A stretch of DNA of 64,000 nucleotides from Planktothrix sp. FACHB-1365 (GTDB taxonomy: Bacteria > Cyanobacteriota > Cyanobacteriia > Cyanobacteriales > Microcoleaceae): positions 62,001 through 126,000 of the forward strand of contig NZ_JACJSC010000010.1 of NCBI RefSeq assembly GCF_014697575.1, given 5' to 3'. The position numbers were made by a program, and so were the translations under genes. Shown piece after piece: positions 16,183 through 25,173 of this stretch (its first letter is position 1; every line of letters begins with the position of its first letter). Under the pieces are notes generated by a model. The model did no database searches. It saw nothing but the letters and a program-made list of their open reading frames with translations, and was not told where the DNA came from.

Positions 16183-17457
16183 TCACTTTCGTCCCAAAAT
16201 CACTTCTAATCGTTTCTGTGCTTCTTTTAATGCCGATTCAGCCGAAGATTGACCTAATAAAGTTGCCTCAATGGCGCTACCTAAACTATCAGAAATTCGA
16301 GTATATCCGTCTATAATCGGACGAGAACCCGCTACGGACATTTGCTCTACAAATACTTTTAACCAAGATCTTGATTTGAGGTATTCTTGGTAGTCTTGAC
16401 TTTGCACAGATTTGAGATTGACTGGTAAAAAATCCGTTCCCATTGCCCATTCGGTTTGAAATTCCTCACTTAAAACAAATTCTAAGAATTTTAAAGCGGC
16501 TTTTTCTCGTTTTGGGGTAGTTTTCATCACAAAAATATTGCCCGTTGCTGTAACCGTCGAGGGTTTAATATCAGTAGGTATGGGAAACACCTGATAATCA
16601 ACATTAGACTTGGTGATATAAGTCCAAGGCCCTGTAATTTGCATGGCTACTCGACCTGATATAAAATCCGCCTCTTCATAACCCCGTTCTGGCTGAGAAA
16701 GAGTCGCTGAACCTTCTTTGATCAAATCCTGCCAGAACTGTAAGGCATGAATAGCCCCTGGATTGATAAAATTGGGTTGATTATTCGTTAAGATTTCGCC
16801 TCCAGCACTTAATAAAAACGGGAACCAACTAAAGACCGTCCATTCTCCTTTTCCTAATGGCAATAACAGTCCATATTGTTCAGGTCTTCCATCTCGATTG
16901 CGGTCAATCGTCAGCTTTTTCGCCACTTGTCTGAATTCTTCCCAAGTCTTAGGAAATTCCGTAATTCCTGCCAATTGAAACAACTTCGGTCGGTAAAAAA
17001 TACCGAGATTAGCCGTATATAAGGGACTTGACCAAATATGACCATCTAAGCGCAATTGCTCAAATAAACCGGGAACAATATCAGATTTAAAGGGTAAATT
17101 TTCCACCCAATTATCTAACGGTAGAATTGCCCCTAATTCTGCAAACTGTCCTGTGGATTGGGGGTCGTGTACTAACAAATCCGGTGGAGAATTCCCGACA
17201 ACGGCTGTTAATATTTTTGGCAATTTAGGTTGACCAATAAAGATAGAATCTATCTGAATATCAGGATGGGTTTGATTAAATTTATTCACTAATTGTTCAA
17301 ACACATCCCGGTTTGGAGGAGGGTTGACGGATTGCCAAAGGCTTAAATGAATGACGTTATCCTGTTTTTGATGAATCCCCTGACAATTTGATAACAATAG
17401 GAGAAATATACTCAGAAAAATTCCCAGCCGTAATAACTTTCTAGCAAAGTTTATCAT
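16183..17457 (-). CDS. Sugar-type ABC transporter solute-binding lipoprotein
   Basis: The 424-aa protein begins with a lipoprotein signal (hydrophobic core, then LLLLSNC with the Cys as lipid anchor). The mature part follows the family 1 extracellular binding protein fold: VIHLSLWQSVNPPPNRDVFEQL at the start, PDLLVHDPQSTG, ITEFPKTWEEF, DRNRDGRPEQYGLLLP and GRVAMQITGPWTY. These capture oligosaccharides, glycerol-phosphates or similar solutes in the periplasm for an ABC importer. No permease or ATPase gene is adjacent, which is common in cyanobacteria where components are scattered. The ligand cannot be inferred. Start ATG 17457. Confidence 0.88.
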   Translation of the reverse strand: MINFARKLLRLGIFLSIFLLLLSNCQGIHQKQDNVIHLSLWQSVNPPPNRDVFEQLVNKFNQTHPDIQIDSIFIGQPKLPKILTAVVGNSPPDLLVHDPQSTGQFAELGAILPLDNWVENLPFKSDIVPGLFEQLRLDGHIWSSPLYTANLGIFYRPKLFQLAGITEFPKTWEEFRQVAKKLTIDRNRDGRPEQYGLLLPLGKGEWTVFSWFPFLLSAGGEILTNNQPNFINPGAIHALQFWQDLIKEGSATLSQPERGYEEADFISGRVAMQITGPWTYITKSNVDYQVFPIPTDIKPSTVTATGNIFVMKTTPKREKAALKFLEFVLSEEFQTEWAMGTDFLPVNLKSVQSQDYQEYLKSRSWLKVFVEQMSVAGSRPIIDGYTRISDSLGSAIEATLLGQSSAESALKEAQKRLEVILGRK

Positions 17458-17545
17458 TCACAAAGACCCCTATGCTGCGATCTCCCATATCATGTACTCT
17501 CGGTATTTACTGAAAGATTGTACTTTGGTTTGATCCGTGTCGATC

Positions 17546-18085
17546 CTACTGTACGGTCGAATCTAGGGGTAAATCTAGGGGTAAATCCAGGGGTAAATCC
17601 TCGGTAAAATTCAAAGATAATTGCTTAGGAAGCTGATCGACCTGGAAATATTGATGAAATTTTTTCGTGACTTGTAGCCAATAGGAGCGGGCGTTGGGTT
17701 GTTTGCGTTTGTGAACAAACCCCAATTCCACCAGTTCCTGAACCTGTTGATAGGCTCCTGATCCTCTTAATTCAACTAAATCCGTTTGCGTAATCCCTCC
17801 ATTCAGGGCGATGGCCGCTAAGGTTCTTAAGGCCCCTACTCCTAACTCTGGGGCGACTAAGGTGTGCATTAACTCCATATAGGCTTCTCGGAGTTGCAGG
17901 GTATATCCAGAGTCGGTTTCTACCACTTCTAAAGCACTATCTCGATGGGCATAATCAGACATGAGTTGAATTAATGCTTCTTCAACTTCTTTGCGATCGC
18001 ACCGGGCTAATTCTGCTAGTCCTCCAATGGAAAGGGGTTGACCTTTTAAGTACAAAATTGCTTCAATTTTTGCCAATAAACTCAT
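17546..18085 (-). CDS. scpB: Segregation and condensation protein ScpB
   Basis: The 179-aa protein has two winged-helix units typical of ScpB: SLLAKIEAILYLKGQPLSI at the start and LRTLAAIALNGGITQTDLVELRGSG in the second. ScpB binds the kleisin ScpA and completes the SMC condensin that organises and segregates the chromosome. ATG 18085 is preferred because it begins at the conserved MSLLAKIEA; eight upstream codons in the open frame look non-conserved. The C-terminus carries a PLDL-repeat tail produced by a 12-bp minisatellite (17560-17606). No scpA is visible nearby. Confidence 0.9.
   Translation of the reverse strand: MSLLAKIEAILYLKGQPLSIGGLAELARCDRKEVEEALIQLMSDYAHRDSALEVVETDSGYTLQLREAYMELMHTLVAPELGVGALRTLAAIALNGGITQTDLVELRGSGAYQQVQELVELGFVHKRKQPNARSYWLQVTKKFHQYFQVDQLPKQLSLNFTEDLPLDLPLDLPLDSTVQ
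17560..17606. repeat. 12-bp minisatellite in the 3' end of scpB
   Basis: Three head-to-tail units of AATCTAGGGGTA (third AATCCAGGGGTA) followed by a diverged partial unit. On the minus strand it encodes repeated Leu-Pro-Leu-Asp. Because the unit length is a multiple of three, copy-number change keeps scpB in frame. Confidence 0.85.
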
Positions 18086-18568
18086 GTTCAAAAACAGATG
18101 ACAGATCACGGTTTGGAGTCCCTAACTGTTGACTGTACACAGTTATCTGTAAACCGTCAACTTTTAAGGGCTTGGCTTTGAGGGTTTTTAATTTTTATTG
18201 ACTCCAGAAAAATTCACTCAAATCAATCTGATTCAAAACTTGGTAATTTTTAATTTTAACTTCAGGAAACTGGGGACAATTTTACCACCAACCTCGACAG
18301 GGATCAGGGCAGAACTTTAATTTCTGGTTAAGGTTGACGAAGATCGGCGGGTCATGAGAGAATTTTTGTATCTTTTTTAACGAAATTCTATTAGATCCCT
18401 TCCCTGTAGAAAAGGGCATTTTTGTCAACCGTCTTAATAAAGATTTTTCCTTCAAGACTAAGCTTCATTAAACTTAACAAAAATATAGAGTAATTGTAAG
18501 TTAGACAACAAAGTAAAACCCATCAATCATAGACAATTGAATTTATATAGGATTTGGGAGAGTTCAAA
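18086..18568. other. Intergenic region between scpB and a small Cys protein
   Basis: The 483 bases contain no convincing frame. A short dyad GTTGAC/GTCAAC lies near 18126-18162. The distal part should hold the promoter of the gene at 18569. Nothing else is recognised. Confidence 0.45.
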
Positions 18569-18802
18569 ATGACCAGGGAAAATACAGTTCCCTCAAATTG
18601 TCGCAATTGTCGGTATTATAAGCCAGAAGGGCGACGGGGGGGAATTTGTCAAATGTTTCATGCTCCCGTTCAAAGTCATTGGAAATCCTGTACCTTAGCA
18701 ACTTTACCTTTTATTTACTTATGGGATCGAGTGGATACTGAATTTCAGGGGGTACAAGATGGCAAAGATCCTAGAGTTCGTTTAAGAGATAATATCGGAT
18801 AA
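18569..18802 (+). CDS. Small protein with four conserved-looking cysteines
   Basis: The 77-aa protein starts at ATG 18569, with GGGAG ten bases upstream deciding the start over the longer frame. It contains CRNCRYYKPEGRRGGIC and a fourth Cys in HWKSC, a C-x2-C-x12-C-x13-C arrangement that could bind zinc or an Fe-S cluster. I recall similar small proteins in other cyanobacteria, without an assigned role. It stands alone, upstream of the M28 peptidase gene by 171 bases. Confidence 0.7.
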   Translation: MTRENTVPSNCRNCRYYKPEGRRGGICQMFHAPVQSHWKSCTLATLPFIYLWDRVDTEFQGVQDGKDPRVRLRDNIG

Positions 18803-18973
18803 TTCTTATCTCTCATCCTAATCAATAATTCCTGGGATAGGAGAGGAAACTGTAATAAAAATTGTTTATGATTGTCTCTTGAAATCAATTCGTTTTTACT
18901 AAGTTGCTCAAGCTCATTTTTTCCAATTCATGTTAAAATAAATCTAAAGAAAAACCTTCTTTCAGATGATTGA

Positions 18974-19819
18974 ATGCAGTTTCATTTAAAAACCCAATTA
19001 ACTCAACATCTACAACAGATGATTCGGGAACGTGACCCTTACCTAGCTTCTGAGGGTCATTTTTATGTCCGAGAATATATTCGTCAGCAACTCCAACCAT
19101 GGGGATCTGTAATTACAGATGAGTTTCAACAAACTGGAAGAACCCATCAAAATTTAATTCTAAATTTACCCGCTTTATCAAAATCAAAAGATTCTATTAT
19201 TCTAATTGGTGCCCATTATGATGCTGTTCCAGGGTGTCCGGGTGCTGATGACAATGCAACGGGTGTTGCGGTTTTATTAGAATTAGCCAGAAGCATTGCG
19301 GAACATCCCCTCAAATATCCGGTTCAGTGTGTGGCGTTTGATTTAGAAGAATATGGTTTTGTCGGAAGTCAACATTATGCTCAACGTTTAAAACAGCAAA
19401 ATCAACCTATTCGTTTGATGCTCTCGTTGGAAATGTTAGGGTATTGTAATTCTAACCCGAATTCTCAACTTTATCCCCCTGGATTAAAATATTTTTATCC
19501 AAATTCTGGGGATTATATTGCATTAATTGGTAATTTAAAAACAATTCCTGATTTAATTAATATTAGTCGGGGAATTCGTCAGACTAAAACGTCTTGTGAA
19601 TGGCTTCCGGTTCCCAACCGAGGAATGATGGTTCCTGATACCCGACGCAGTGATCATGTTCCTTTTTGGGATTTAGGATATTCAGCTATTATGGTGACAG
19701 ATACAGCAAATTTAAGAAATCCTCATTATCACGAACAGACAGATACCCTAGAAACTTTAGATTTAGATTTTCTCACGGGAGTTTGTCAAGGTTTAATTGT
19801 TGGTTTACGGCGAGTTTAA
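18974..19819 (+). CDS. M28 family zinc aminopeptidase
   Basis: The 281-aa protein has the M28 metal-ligand pattern: GAHYDAV (His and Asp), GADDNATGVA (bridging Asp), FDLEEYGFVGS (catalytic Glu pair), and a final His in the RNPHYHEQTDT region. Two zinc ions hydrolyse N-terminal residues from peptides. There is no signal peptide, so it is probably cytoplasmic, unlike many secreted M28 enzymes. ATG 18974 is the first Met. The single gene lies upstream of a MITE-like repeat and the CHAT locus, but 285 bases separate them and I see no functional tie. Confidence 0.88.
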   Translation: MQFHLKTQLTQHLQQMIRERDPYLASEGHFYVREYIRQQLQPWGSVITDEFQQTGRTHQNLILNLPALSKSKDSIILIGAHYDAVPGCPGADDNATGVAVLLELARSIAEHPLKYPVQCVAFDLEEYGFVGSQHYAQRLKQQNQPIRLMLSLEMLGYCNSNPNSQLYPPGLKYFYPNSGDYIALIGNLKTIPDLINISRGIRQTKTSCEWLPVPNRGMMVPDTRRSDHVPFWDLGYSAIMVTDTANLRNPHYHEQTDTLETLDLDFLTGVCQGLIVGLRRV

Positions 19820-19909
19820 ATTGGAGGAATAACATAAAAAAATATAGAAAAATAGCAACCGTAATTAGGCTATTAAACCAGAATTCCCTTGATCTCTTCT
19901 TAGGTTCTA

Positions 19910-19988
19910 GATCCCCCATAACCCCCCTTGAGAAGGGGGGAACCGGATGATTCAAAGTCCCCCTTTTTAAGGGGGATTTAGGGGGATC
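19910..19988. repeat. MITE-like palindromic element with GATCCCCC ends
   Basis: A 79-bp unit begins with GATCCCCC and ends with GGGGGATC. Inside are two hairpins, CCCCCCTT/AAGGGGGG (about 19922-19940) and CCCCCTTTTT/AAGGGGG (about 19959-19976). G-run/C-run modules of this type recur in cyanobacterial intergenic DNA. There is no coding capacity. It lies between the M28 gene and the CHAT gene and may also end transcription of the former. Confidence 0.65.
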
Positions 19989-20104
19989 AAATCTCGGAGG
20001 AAATCAGGGATTTTCGGCGGTCGTTGACGGACTTTGAGCGATACCTGCACCCTACGGATGAGAATGTGTATAATAATAATGAATGTGCGGAGGGGATTGG
20101 GTGT

Positions 20105-23100
20105 ATGTTGCAACGAATTATTCGGTTTTTTAAACAGTTACTGCAACGACTCCTGAACCGACAACCACCGCCTCCGCCACCCTCAAACCCTGTGCGTCCT
20201 AACCGTAGCGATACCGAATATGAGGGATTATTTTTGCAATTGTTGGAGGTGGTGCATCAAGGTGCAAGTCGGGGAGAGGTGAAGGCATGGTTAATGGGAA
20301 ATCAACTAAAACAGGGAGAGTTTGTCGCCTGGTTGGAAAGGTTTGGACAACGCATCGCAGACAACCCAACTCCCCAGGAAGAATTAGCAAGGCGGATGGT
20401 TTTATTGGGGAATTTGGAGATCGGAGAATTAGGAATTGTTGCGGGGAGAATTGGGAGAGAAATTTTAGAGGGAATTAGTCCAAAATCAGATGATAACTCA
20501 TGGCTTGACCAGGGTTATCAGCAACTTGAAAGAGAGAATTTTGAAGACGCACTTTTGTGTTTTGAAAAGGTTATTGAACTAGAACCAGATAATCACAAAG
20601 CCTGGTGCAACCGAGGCATTGCTTTAGCTGATTTAGGAAGGTTAGAGAAAGCGATTAATTCTTATGATAAGGCTTTAGAAATTGAACCGGACTGTCACGC
20701 AGCCTGGTACAACCGAGGCATTACTTTATATGATTTAGGAAAGTATGAGGAAGCGATTAATTCCTTTGACAAGGCTTTAGAATTTAAACCAGACTATCAC
20801 GAAGCCTTGTGCTACCGAGGCATTGCTTTAGGTAATTTAGGAAGGTTAGAGGAAGCGATTAATTCCTTTGATAAGGCTTTAGAATTTAAACCAGACTATC
20901 ACGAAGTCTGGTGCAACCGAGGCATTGCTTTAGGTAATTTAGGAAAGTATGAGGAAGAGATTAATTCTTATGACAAGGCTTTAGAATTTAAACCGGACTA
21001 TCACTATGCCTTGTGCAACCGAGGCGGTGCTTTATATAATTTAGGAAAGTATGAGGAAGCGATTAATTCTTATGACAAGGCTTTAGAATTTAAACCGGAC
21101 TATCACTATGCCTGGTGCAGCCGAGGCATTGCTTTAGGTAATTTAGGAAGGTTAGAGGAAGCGATTAATTCCTTTGACAAGGCTTTAGAATTTAAACTGG
21201 ACAAACACGAAGCCTGGTACAACCGAGGCAATGCTTTAGATGATTTAGGAAGGTTAGAGGAAGCGATTTTTTCTTATGATAGGGCTTTAGAATTTAAACC
21301 GGACGATCACTTTGCCTGGTACAACCGAGGCAATGCTTTAGATGATTTAGGAAGGTTAGAGGAAGCGATTTTTTCTTATGATAGGGCTTTAGAATTTAAA
21401 CCGGACGATCACTTTGCCTGGTGCAACCGAGGCATTGCTGCTGGAATATCTTCCCATCCTAATAAATTCTTAACTTCTTTCAGTCAAATTGTTGCTAAAC
21501 ATCCTGAACTGAATCAACGGGGTTATCAGGGAGAAATAACTTGTTATGAAATCGGATTAACTTATGTTAAAAAGGATAAACAGCCGGAAGGTTGGGGACT
21601 GTTGCATTATGAAATAGGTCGGGGGCACTATTTTGAAGGTCGGAGACAAAAGGTAGGTGCTTCTGATTACTATGTTAAAGCGATTAAGAGTTATAATACT
21701 GCCCTAACAGTTTTGACAGTAAACAATTTTCTTAAAAGCTATTTAGAGGTTTTACGAGATTATATTAAAATTTTATTGGAGTTAGGAGAAACTGAAAGAG
21801 CGGAGGAATTACAACGAGAGGCAACGGATGGGTTACGTCGGTTGATTGAAGAAACGCCTGATAATTATAACAAACAACAACTGTCCCTAAAGTTTTTTGG
21901 ATTTAATCAATTAACGGTTGATTTAGCGGTAAAATCGGGAGATTTTATTAAAGGTTTGGAGTTAGCAGAATTCGGAAAAAATACCTGTTTGCCTTTGATG
22001 TTGTTGGGGTGTAGTGATGATATTCCCAAGTTTAGTTATGGGGAAATGCGACAATTTTTAACCGCAGCTTTTGGGGAGAAAACGGCTATTATCTATTGGC
22101 ATCTTAGCCCCATTGCTTTAACAACCTTTATTTTAAAACAGGATAACCCCGAATTAGAAGTAATTCAACAACCGAGTATTCAAACTTTAAATGATTTTGA
22201 AGATTGGTTAACAGATTGGAATAAAAGTTATCAAGAATATCGAGATAAAACACCTTATAAAGACCGTTTATCCCGTGACTGGCGACAAAACATGATTCCT
22301 AACCTGAGAGCGTTAAAAGAAATTCTCAGAATTGATGAAATTATCAAAAAACTGGATAGCATTAATCATGTTATTTTAGTTCCCCATCGAGATTTACACT
22401 ATTTACCCCTAGAATCTCTATTTTTCTTAGATAATTCTGCTCCTCCTCCCTTCAGTTTAACCCGCTTACCCAGTTTAAAAATTGGTCAAAACTTACAATC
22501 AACGCCTCGAATTAATGCGAATCAAACTTTACTCAATATTGAAAATCCCCCTAGTATTATTCAAGCGGGAGAAGGAAATAAAAAACGGTTAGAGCCTTTA
22601 CCTGTGGCGGATATTGAATCGGAATTTGTTAGTCTCAGATTTGATAATCCCACTCGATTATCGGAAGAAGAAACGACCTTAGAAAAAGTTAGTCAAGGGT
22701 TAAAACAAAATTACCAAGTTTTGCATTTTGCGGGTCATGGTAATTATAACACAAACGATCCTAAATCATCGATGTTATTTTTAAAAGGGAGCGATCGCTT
22801 AACCCTAGAAGAAATTATTCAACCCGATTATTGTCTCAATTCCTATCAATTAGTTTGTTTAGCCGCCTGTGAAACGGCTGTTGCTGGGAAACAAACGATT
22901 TTGAGTGAATATGTGGGACTCGCAAGCGGGTTTTTAATGCAGCAAGTTGACCATGTTCTAGGGACATTATGGGTCGTTGAGTCCCTCCCTTGTTCATTAT
23001 TTGTGATAGAATTTTATTATCGTTGGCAAGTGTTGAAGTTATCAAAAACCGAGGCTTTTACCCAAACCCAAACCTGGTTAAGAACAGCAACCCATCAGGA

Positions 23101-23332
23101 GTTAAAAGACTGGTGTGAAGCGAGAATAGCGGAGTTACCCCCACCGCTCCCGAAAAAGCTTCCATTGGGGAAACCGTTTAAATTCAACGTCGATCACCTA
23201 CTTGCTAGAATAGAACAAGATCCACCTTTACAGCATCCCTACTATTGGGCTGCATTTATTTTAAGTGGCTATGACAGATTTAGAACTTCAAATGTTAACG
23301 GCGTTTTTTGCCACATTAACTCAACAGTCTGA
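20105..23332 (+). CDS. CHAT-domain caspase-like protease with nine TPRs
   Basis: The 1075-aa protein starts at ATG 20105, preceded by GGAGGGG; the open frame begins 27 codons earlier with a TTG. Residues about 1-130 carry a Pro-rich segment and a helical domain (EGLFLQLLEVVHQGASRGEV). Nine 34-residue TPRs follow (about 135-445), very similar to each other at DNA level. After a helical linker, the C-terminal CHAT domain (about 760-1060) keeps the His of HFAGHGNY (about 878) and the Cys of LAACETA (about 920), the dyad of caspase-like peptidases. CHAT proteases are activated through partner or sensor domains and cleave specific targets in bacterial immunity and cell death. The 18 C-terminal residues overlap the next gene. 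It probably forms an operon with the two following genes. Confidence 0.88.
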   Translation: MLQRIIRFFKQLLQRLLNRQPPPPPPSNPVRPNRSDTEYEGLFLQLLEVVHQGASRGEVKAWLMGNQLKQGEFVAWLERFGQRIADNPTPQEELARRMVLLGNLEIGELGIVAGRIGREILEGISPKSDDNSWLDQGYQQLERENFEDALLCFEKVIELEPDNHKAWCNRGIALADLGRLEKAINSYDKALEIEPDCHAAWYNRGITLYDLGKYEEAINSFDKALEFKPDYHEALCYRGIALGNLGRLEEAINSFDKALEFKPDYHEVWCNRGIALGNLGKYEEEINSYDKALEFKPDYHYALCNRGGALYNLGKYEEAINSYDKALEFKPDYHYAWCSRGIALGNLGRLEEAINSFDKALEFKLDKHEAWYNRGNALDDLGRLEEAIFSYDRALEFKPDDHFAWYNRGNALDDLGRLEEAIFSYDRALEFKPDDHFAWCNRGIAAGISSHPNKFLTSFSQIVAKHPELNQRGYQGEITCYEIGLTYVKKDKQPEGWGLLHYEIGRGHYFEGRRQKVGASDYYVKAIKSYNTALTVLTVNNFLKSYLEVLRDYIKILLELGETERAEELQREATDGLRRLIEETPDNYNKQQLSLKFFGFNQLTVDLAVKSGDFIKGLELAEFGKNTCLPLMLLGCSDDIPKFSYGEMRQFLTAAFGEKTAIIYWHLSPIALTTFILKQDNPELEVIQQPSIQTLNDFEDWLTDWNKSYQEYRDKTPYKDRLSRDWRQNMIPNLRALKEILRIDEIIKKLDSINHVILVPHRDLHYLPLESLFFLDNSAPPPFSLTRLPSLKIGQNLQSTPRINANQTLLNIENPPSIIQAGEGNKKRLEPLPVADIESEFVSLRFDNPTRLSEEETTLEKVSQGLKQNYQVLHFAGHGNYNTNDPKSSMLFLKGSDRLTLEEIIQPDYCLNSYQLVCLAACETAVAGKQTILSEYVGLASGFLMQQVDHVLGTLWVVESLPCSLFVIEFYYRWQVLKLSKTEAFTQTQTWLRTATHQELKDWCEARIAELPPPLPKKLPLGKPFKFNVDHLLARIEQDPPLQHPYYWAAFILSGYDRFRTSNVNGVFCHINSTV
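20500..21440. repeat. Tandem 102-bp TPR-coding repeats
   Basis: Nine 102-bp units code for the TPRs of the CHAT protein. The last two units are almost identical at nucleotide level (from TTAGATGATTTAGGAAGG onward), and blocks such as GACAAGGCTTTAGAATTTAA recur in several others. This indicates recent expansion or gene conversion. Confidence 0.85.
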
Positions 23333-23708
23333 ACCGTTACCTGCGGATTTCGTTGTTCAGTTAAATCAAATTAGTGAAACTTTAGATTTGAATCAATTAG
23401 ATAAGTTGATTACTAATTCCAGCTTGGGAAAAAATTATGAAACTATCTATCAATCGTTAGTGCCTAATTCGAGTTTTCGCAATTTAGGATTAGATACGAC
23501 TCCGAATCATAAATCTGAGGTTGAAAACACAACTTGTACAGAAACTGGGAATTTAACGCTTCGTCCCGAACAAAATTTAGATGCAATTATAACTCAGATT
23601 GAAACCAAAGTTCATCAAGAACCTCCTGAATCTTTAATCAAGAGAATTTGCGGGAATTTCAACCCAATTGAAGCCGCAAAAACCATATTCTTAACCTCTG
23701 GCTTTTAG
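23271..23708 (+). CDS. Unknown 145-aa protein in the CHAT operon
   Basis: The frame overlaps the last 62 bases of the CHAT gene in another phase and starts at ATG 23271 (a GTG lies two codons earlier). The product is acidic and mainly helical in its first 60 residues (MTDLELQMLTAFFATLTQQ, SETLDLNQLDKLITN), with a Thr/Asn-rich middle and a C-terminal segment NPIEAAKTIFLTSGF. It has no signal peptide, membrane helix or known motif. Overlap with the protease gene suggests translational coupling and a role with it, for instance as adaptor, inhibitor or substrate. I do not recognise a family. Confidence 0.6.
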   Translation: MTDLELQMLTAFFATLTQQSEPLPADFVVQLNQISETLDLNQLDKLITNSSLGKNYETIYQSLVPNSSFRNLGLDTTPNHKSEVENTTCTETGNLTLRPEQNLDAIITQIETKVHQEPPESLIKRICGNFNPIEAAKTIFLTSGF

Positions 23709-23773
23709 TCGGGTAGGTGCGCTGCAATCGTCATCCCTTAAGATAGAATAGGATTTTAAGGCTAAAATGAGTT

Positions 23774-25153
23774 ATGGTTGATTCTGATCAGTTAATTTAT
23801 CCGACAGTAGATTTATTCCTCTATGATTTAGGGGAAGGTTTAGGAGAATCAGACCCAAAAATTGAGCAAAATAGAAGGAATTTTTTCACCCGAATTTATG
23901 GAGAGAAACTTGATACAGAAATTTTAAACAAAATTAAACGTGTTGAGGAAAAAGCAGGAGATTATTTACCCTTACTGTCTCATCTCCCTGGTTGCGTACA
24001 ACCGTTAAAGCAGGGGGATGGTTATTATTCTCCGGTTAAATTAGGAGATACCTATGGGTTACAAATAGACTGTTCTGGAGAAATAGAAAAGGACGTTAAA
24101 AAGAGACTTTCTCCTAAACCTTTAATTAGTTTAGCAGAAAGCAAAACTCTGATTAAAAATCAACTCAATTCCTGTGAAGGAACAATTGGACAAAGTTGGT
24201 TTGTCTGGGGTTTACTAACCTCTCCTGAACAAAATTCTTTGGAAACAGCCCAAAAATGTTATCAACAAATTAACTTATTTCCTGATGATAATTGGGAACG
24301 AGATTTACAACAAACAGGTGAATTTTTAGGAGCGCATTTTTATGAACTTTGGAAACCGCCATCCCATCAACATCAAACTTGTGATTCTGTACATTTAATC
24401 ATTTGTTTATTTGATGCTCAACTCAATCATTCCTTGTCAGATGTTCAAGAAAAAATTAGACGGATTTATCCTCAACTCATGCGATTATTTTACTATCGAA
24501 ATAAGGTTATTTGGTCATATTGGCAAAGTCGTCAATTAAAGATTGAACTCAAAGAAAAATATTCTACTATTCAAACAACGGTTAATAATCTACCGCAACA
24601 AGTTGATCAACCTCGGTTAAATTTAAACCAGTTACAGAAAGAATTAGCGGATATATTAAAGGTATTATCGATTTATTCTAATCAATTAAGTAGTTTGGAG
24701 CAACAAGAATCAACGATTAAAACGAATTTAAAGAATTATCAAAAACGGCTTAACACTATTGCTGAATTAGACTTTAATTCCAATCCAGAAGCAACGCGAA
24801 AATTTTTAAGTTTTTTTAGTGATTATGCTGAAAAAAAGTATTTAGAAGAAACCAAATCAAATTTAATAAGTTTCAATAGTGGATTTAAGCTATTAGAAAA
24901 TGCGATTAAAACGATAGAGGGAATTATTAGTATTGAACAAACAAAAAGCGATCGCAATCTCAATTTAACGATTGGTGTCGTTGGTACAGCGTTAGCCATG
25001 AGTGGCGTGACTGCGAGTGTTTTATCCGCCCAACCTGAACGTCCGAAATCTCATGGCGACTTTTCCTTTATGGCTTCTCCGGCTTTTTTTATTAGTAGTT
25101 TACCCCTATTAATTTCAGTAATAATTTTAGGATTATCTCGTTTTTTCCGATAA
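23774..25153 (+). CDS. Unknown coiled-coil protein with two C-terminal transmembrane helices
   Basis: The 459-aa product starts at ATG 23774. An N-terminal globular region (about 1-240) includes VDLFLYDLGEGLGESDP, a segment with FFTRIYG, and GQSWFVWGLL; it is followed by long helices with coiled-coil character (about 255-395: QLQKELADILKVLSIYSNQ). Two hydrophobic helices end the protein: LTIGVVGTALAMSGVTASVL (about 398-418) and FFISSLPLLISVIILGLSRFF (about 437-458). The topology (soluble head, long helices, two terminal membrane spans) resembles CorA-type channels, but no GMN signature is present. It follows the CHAT gene set by 65 bases, so a membrane effector or sensor controlled by the protease is my inference. 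Confidence 0.65.
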   Translation: MVDSDQLIYPTVDLFLYDLGEGLGESDPKIEQNRRNFFTRIYGEKLDTEILNKIKRVEEKAGDYLPLLSHLPGCVQPLKQGDGYYSPVKLGDTYGLQIDCSGEIEKDVKKRLSPKPLISLAESKTLIKNQLNSCEGTIGQSWFVWGLLTSPEQNSLETAQKCYQQINLFPDDNWERDLQQTGEFLGAHFYELWKPPSHQHQTCDSVHLIICLFDAQLNHSLSDVQEKIRRIYPQLMRLFYYRNKVIWSYWQSRQLKIELKEKYSTIQTTVNNLPQQVDQPRLNLNQLQKELADILKVLSIYSNQLSSLEQQESTIKTNLKNYQKRLNTIAELDFNSNPEATRKFLSFFSDYAEKKYLEETKSNLISFNSGFKLLENAIKTIEGIISIEQTKSDRNLNLTIGVVGTALAMSGVTASVLSAQPERPKSHGDFSFMASPAFFISSLPLLISVIILGLSRFFR

Positions 25154-25173
25154 TTAAGAAAGATTTAGAAGAT

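Noticed and set aside
20024-20104. Longer TTG start for the CHAT gene
   Set aside because: ATG 20105 has a strong GGAGGGG site; the 27 upstream residues are not like the family start.
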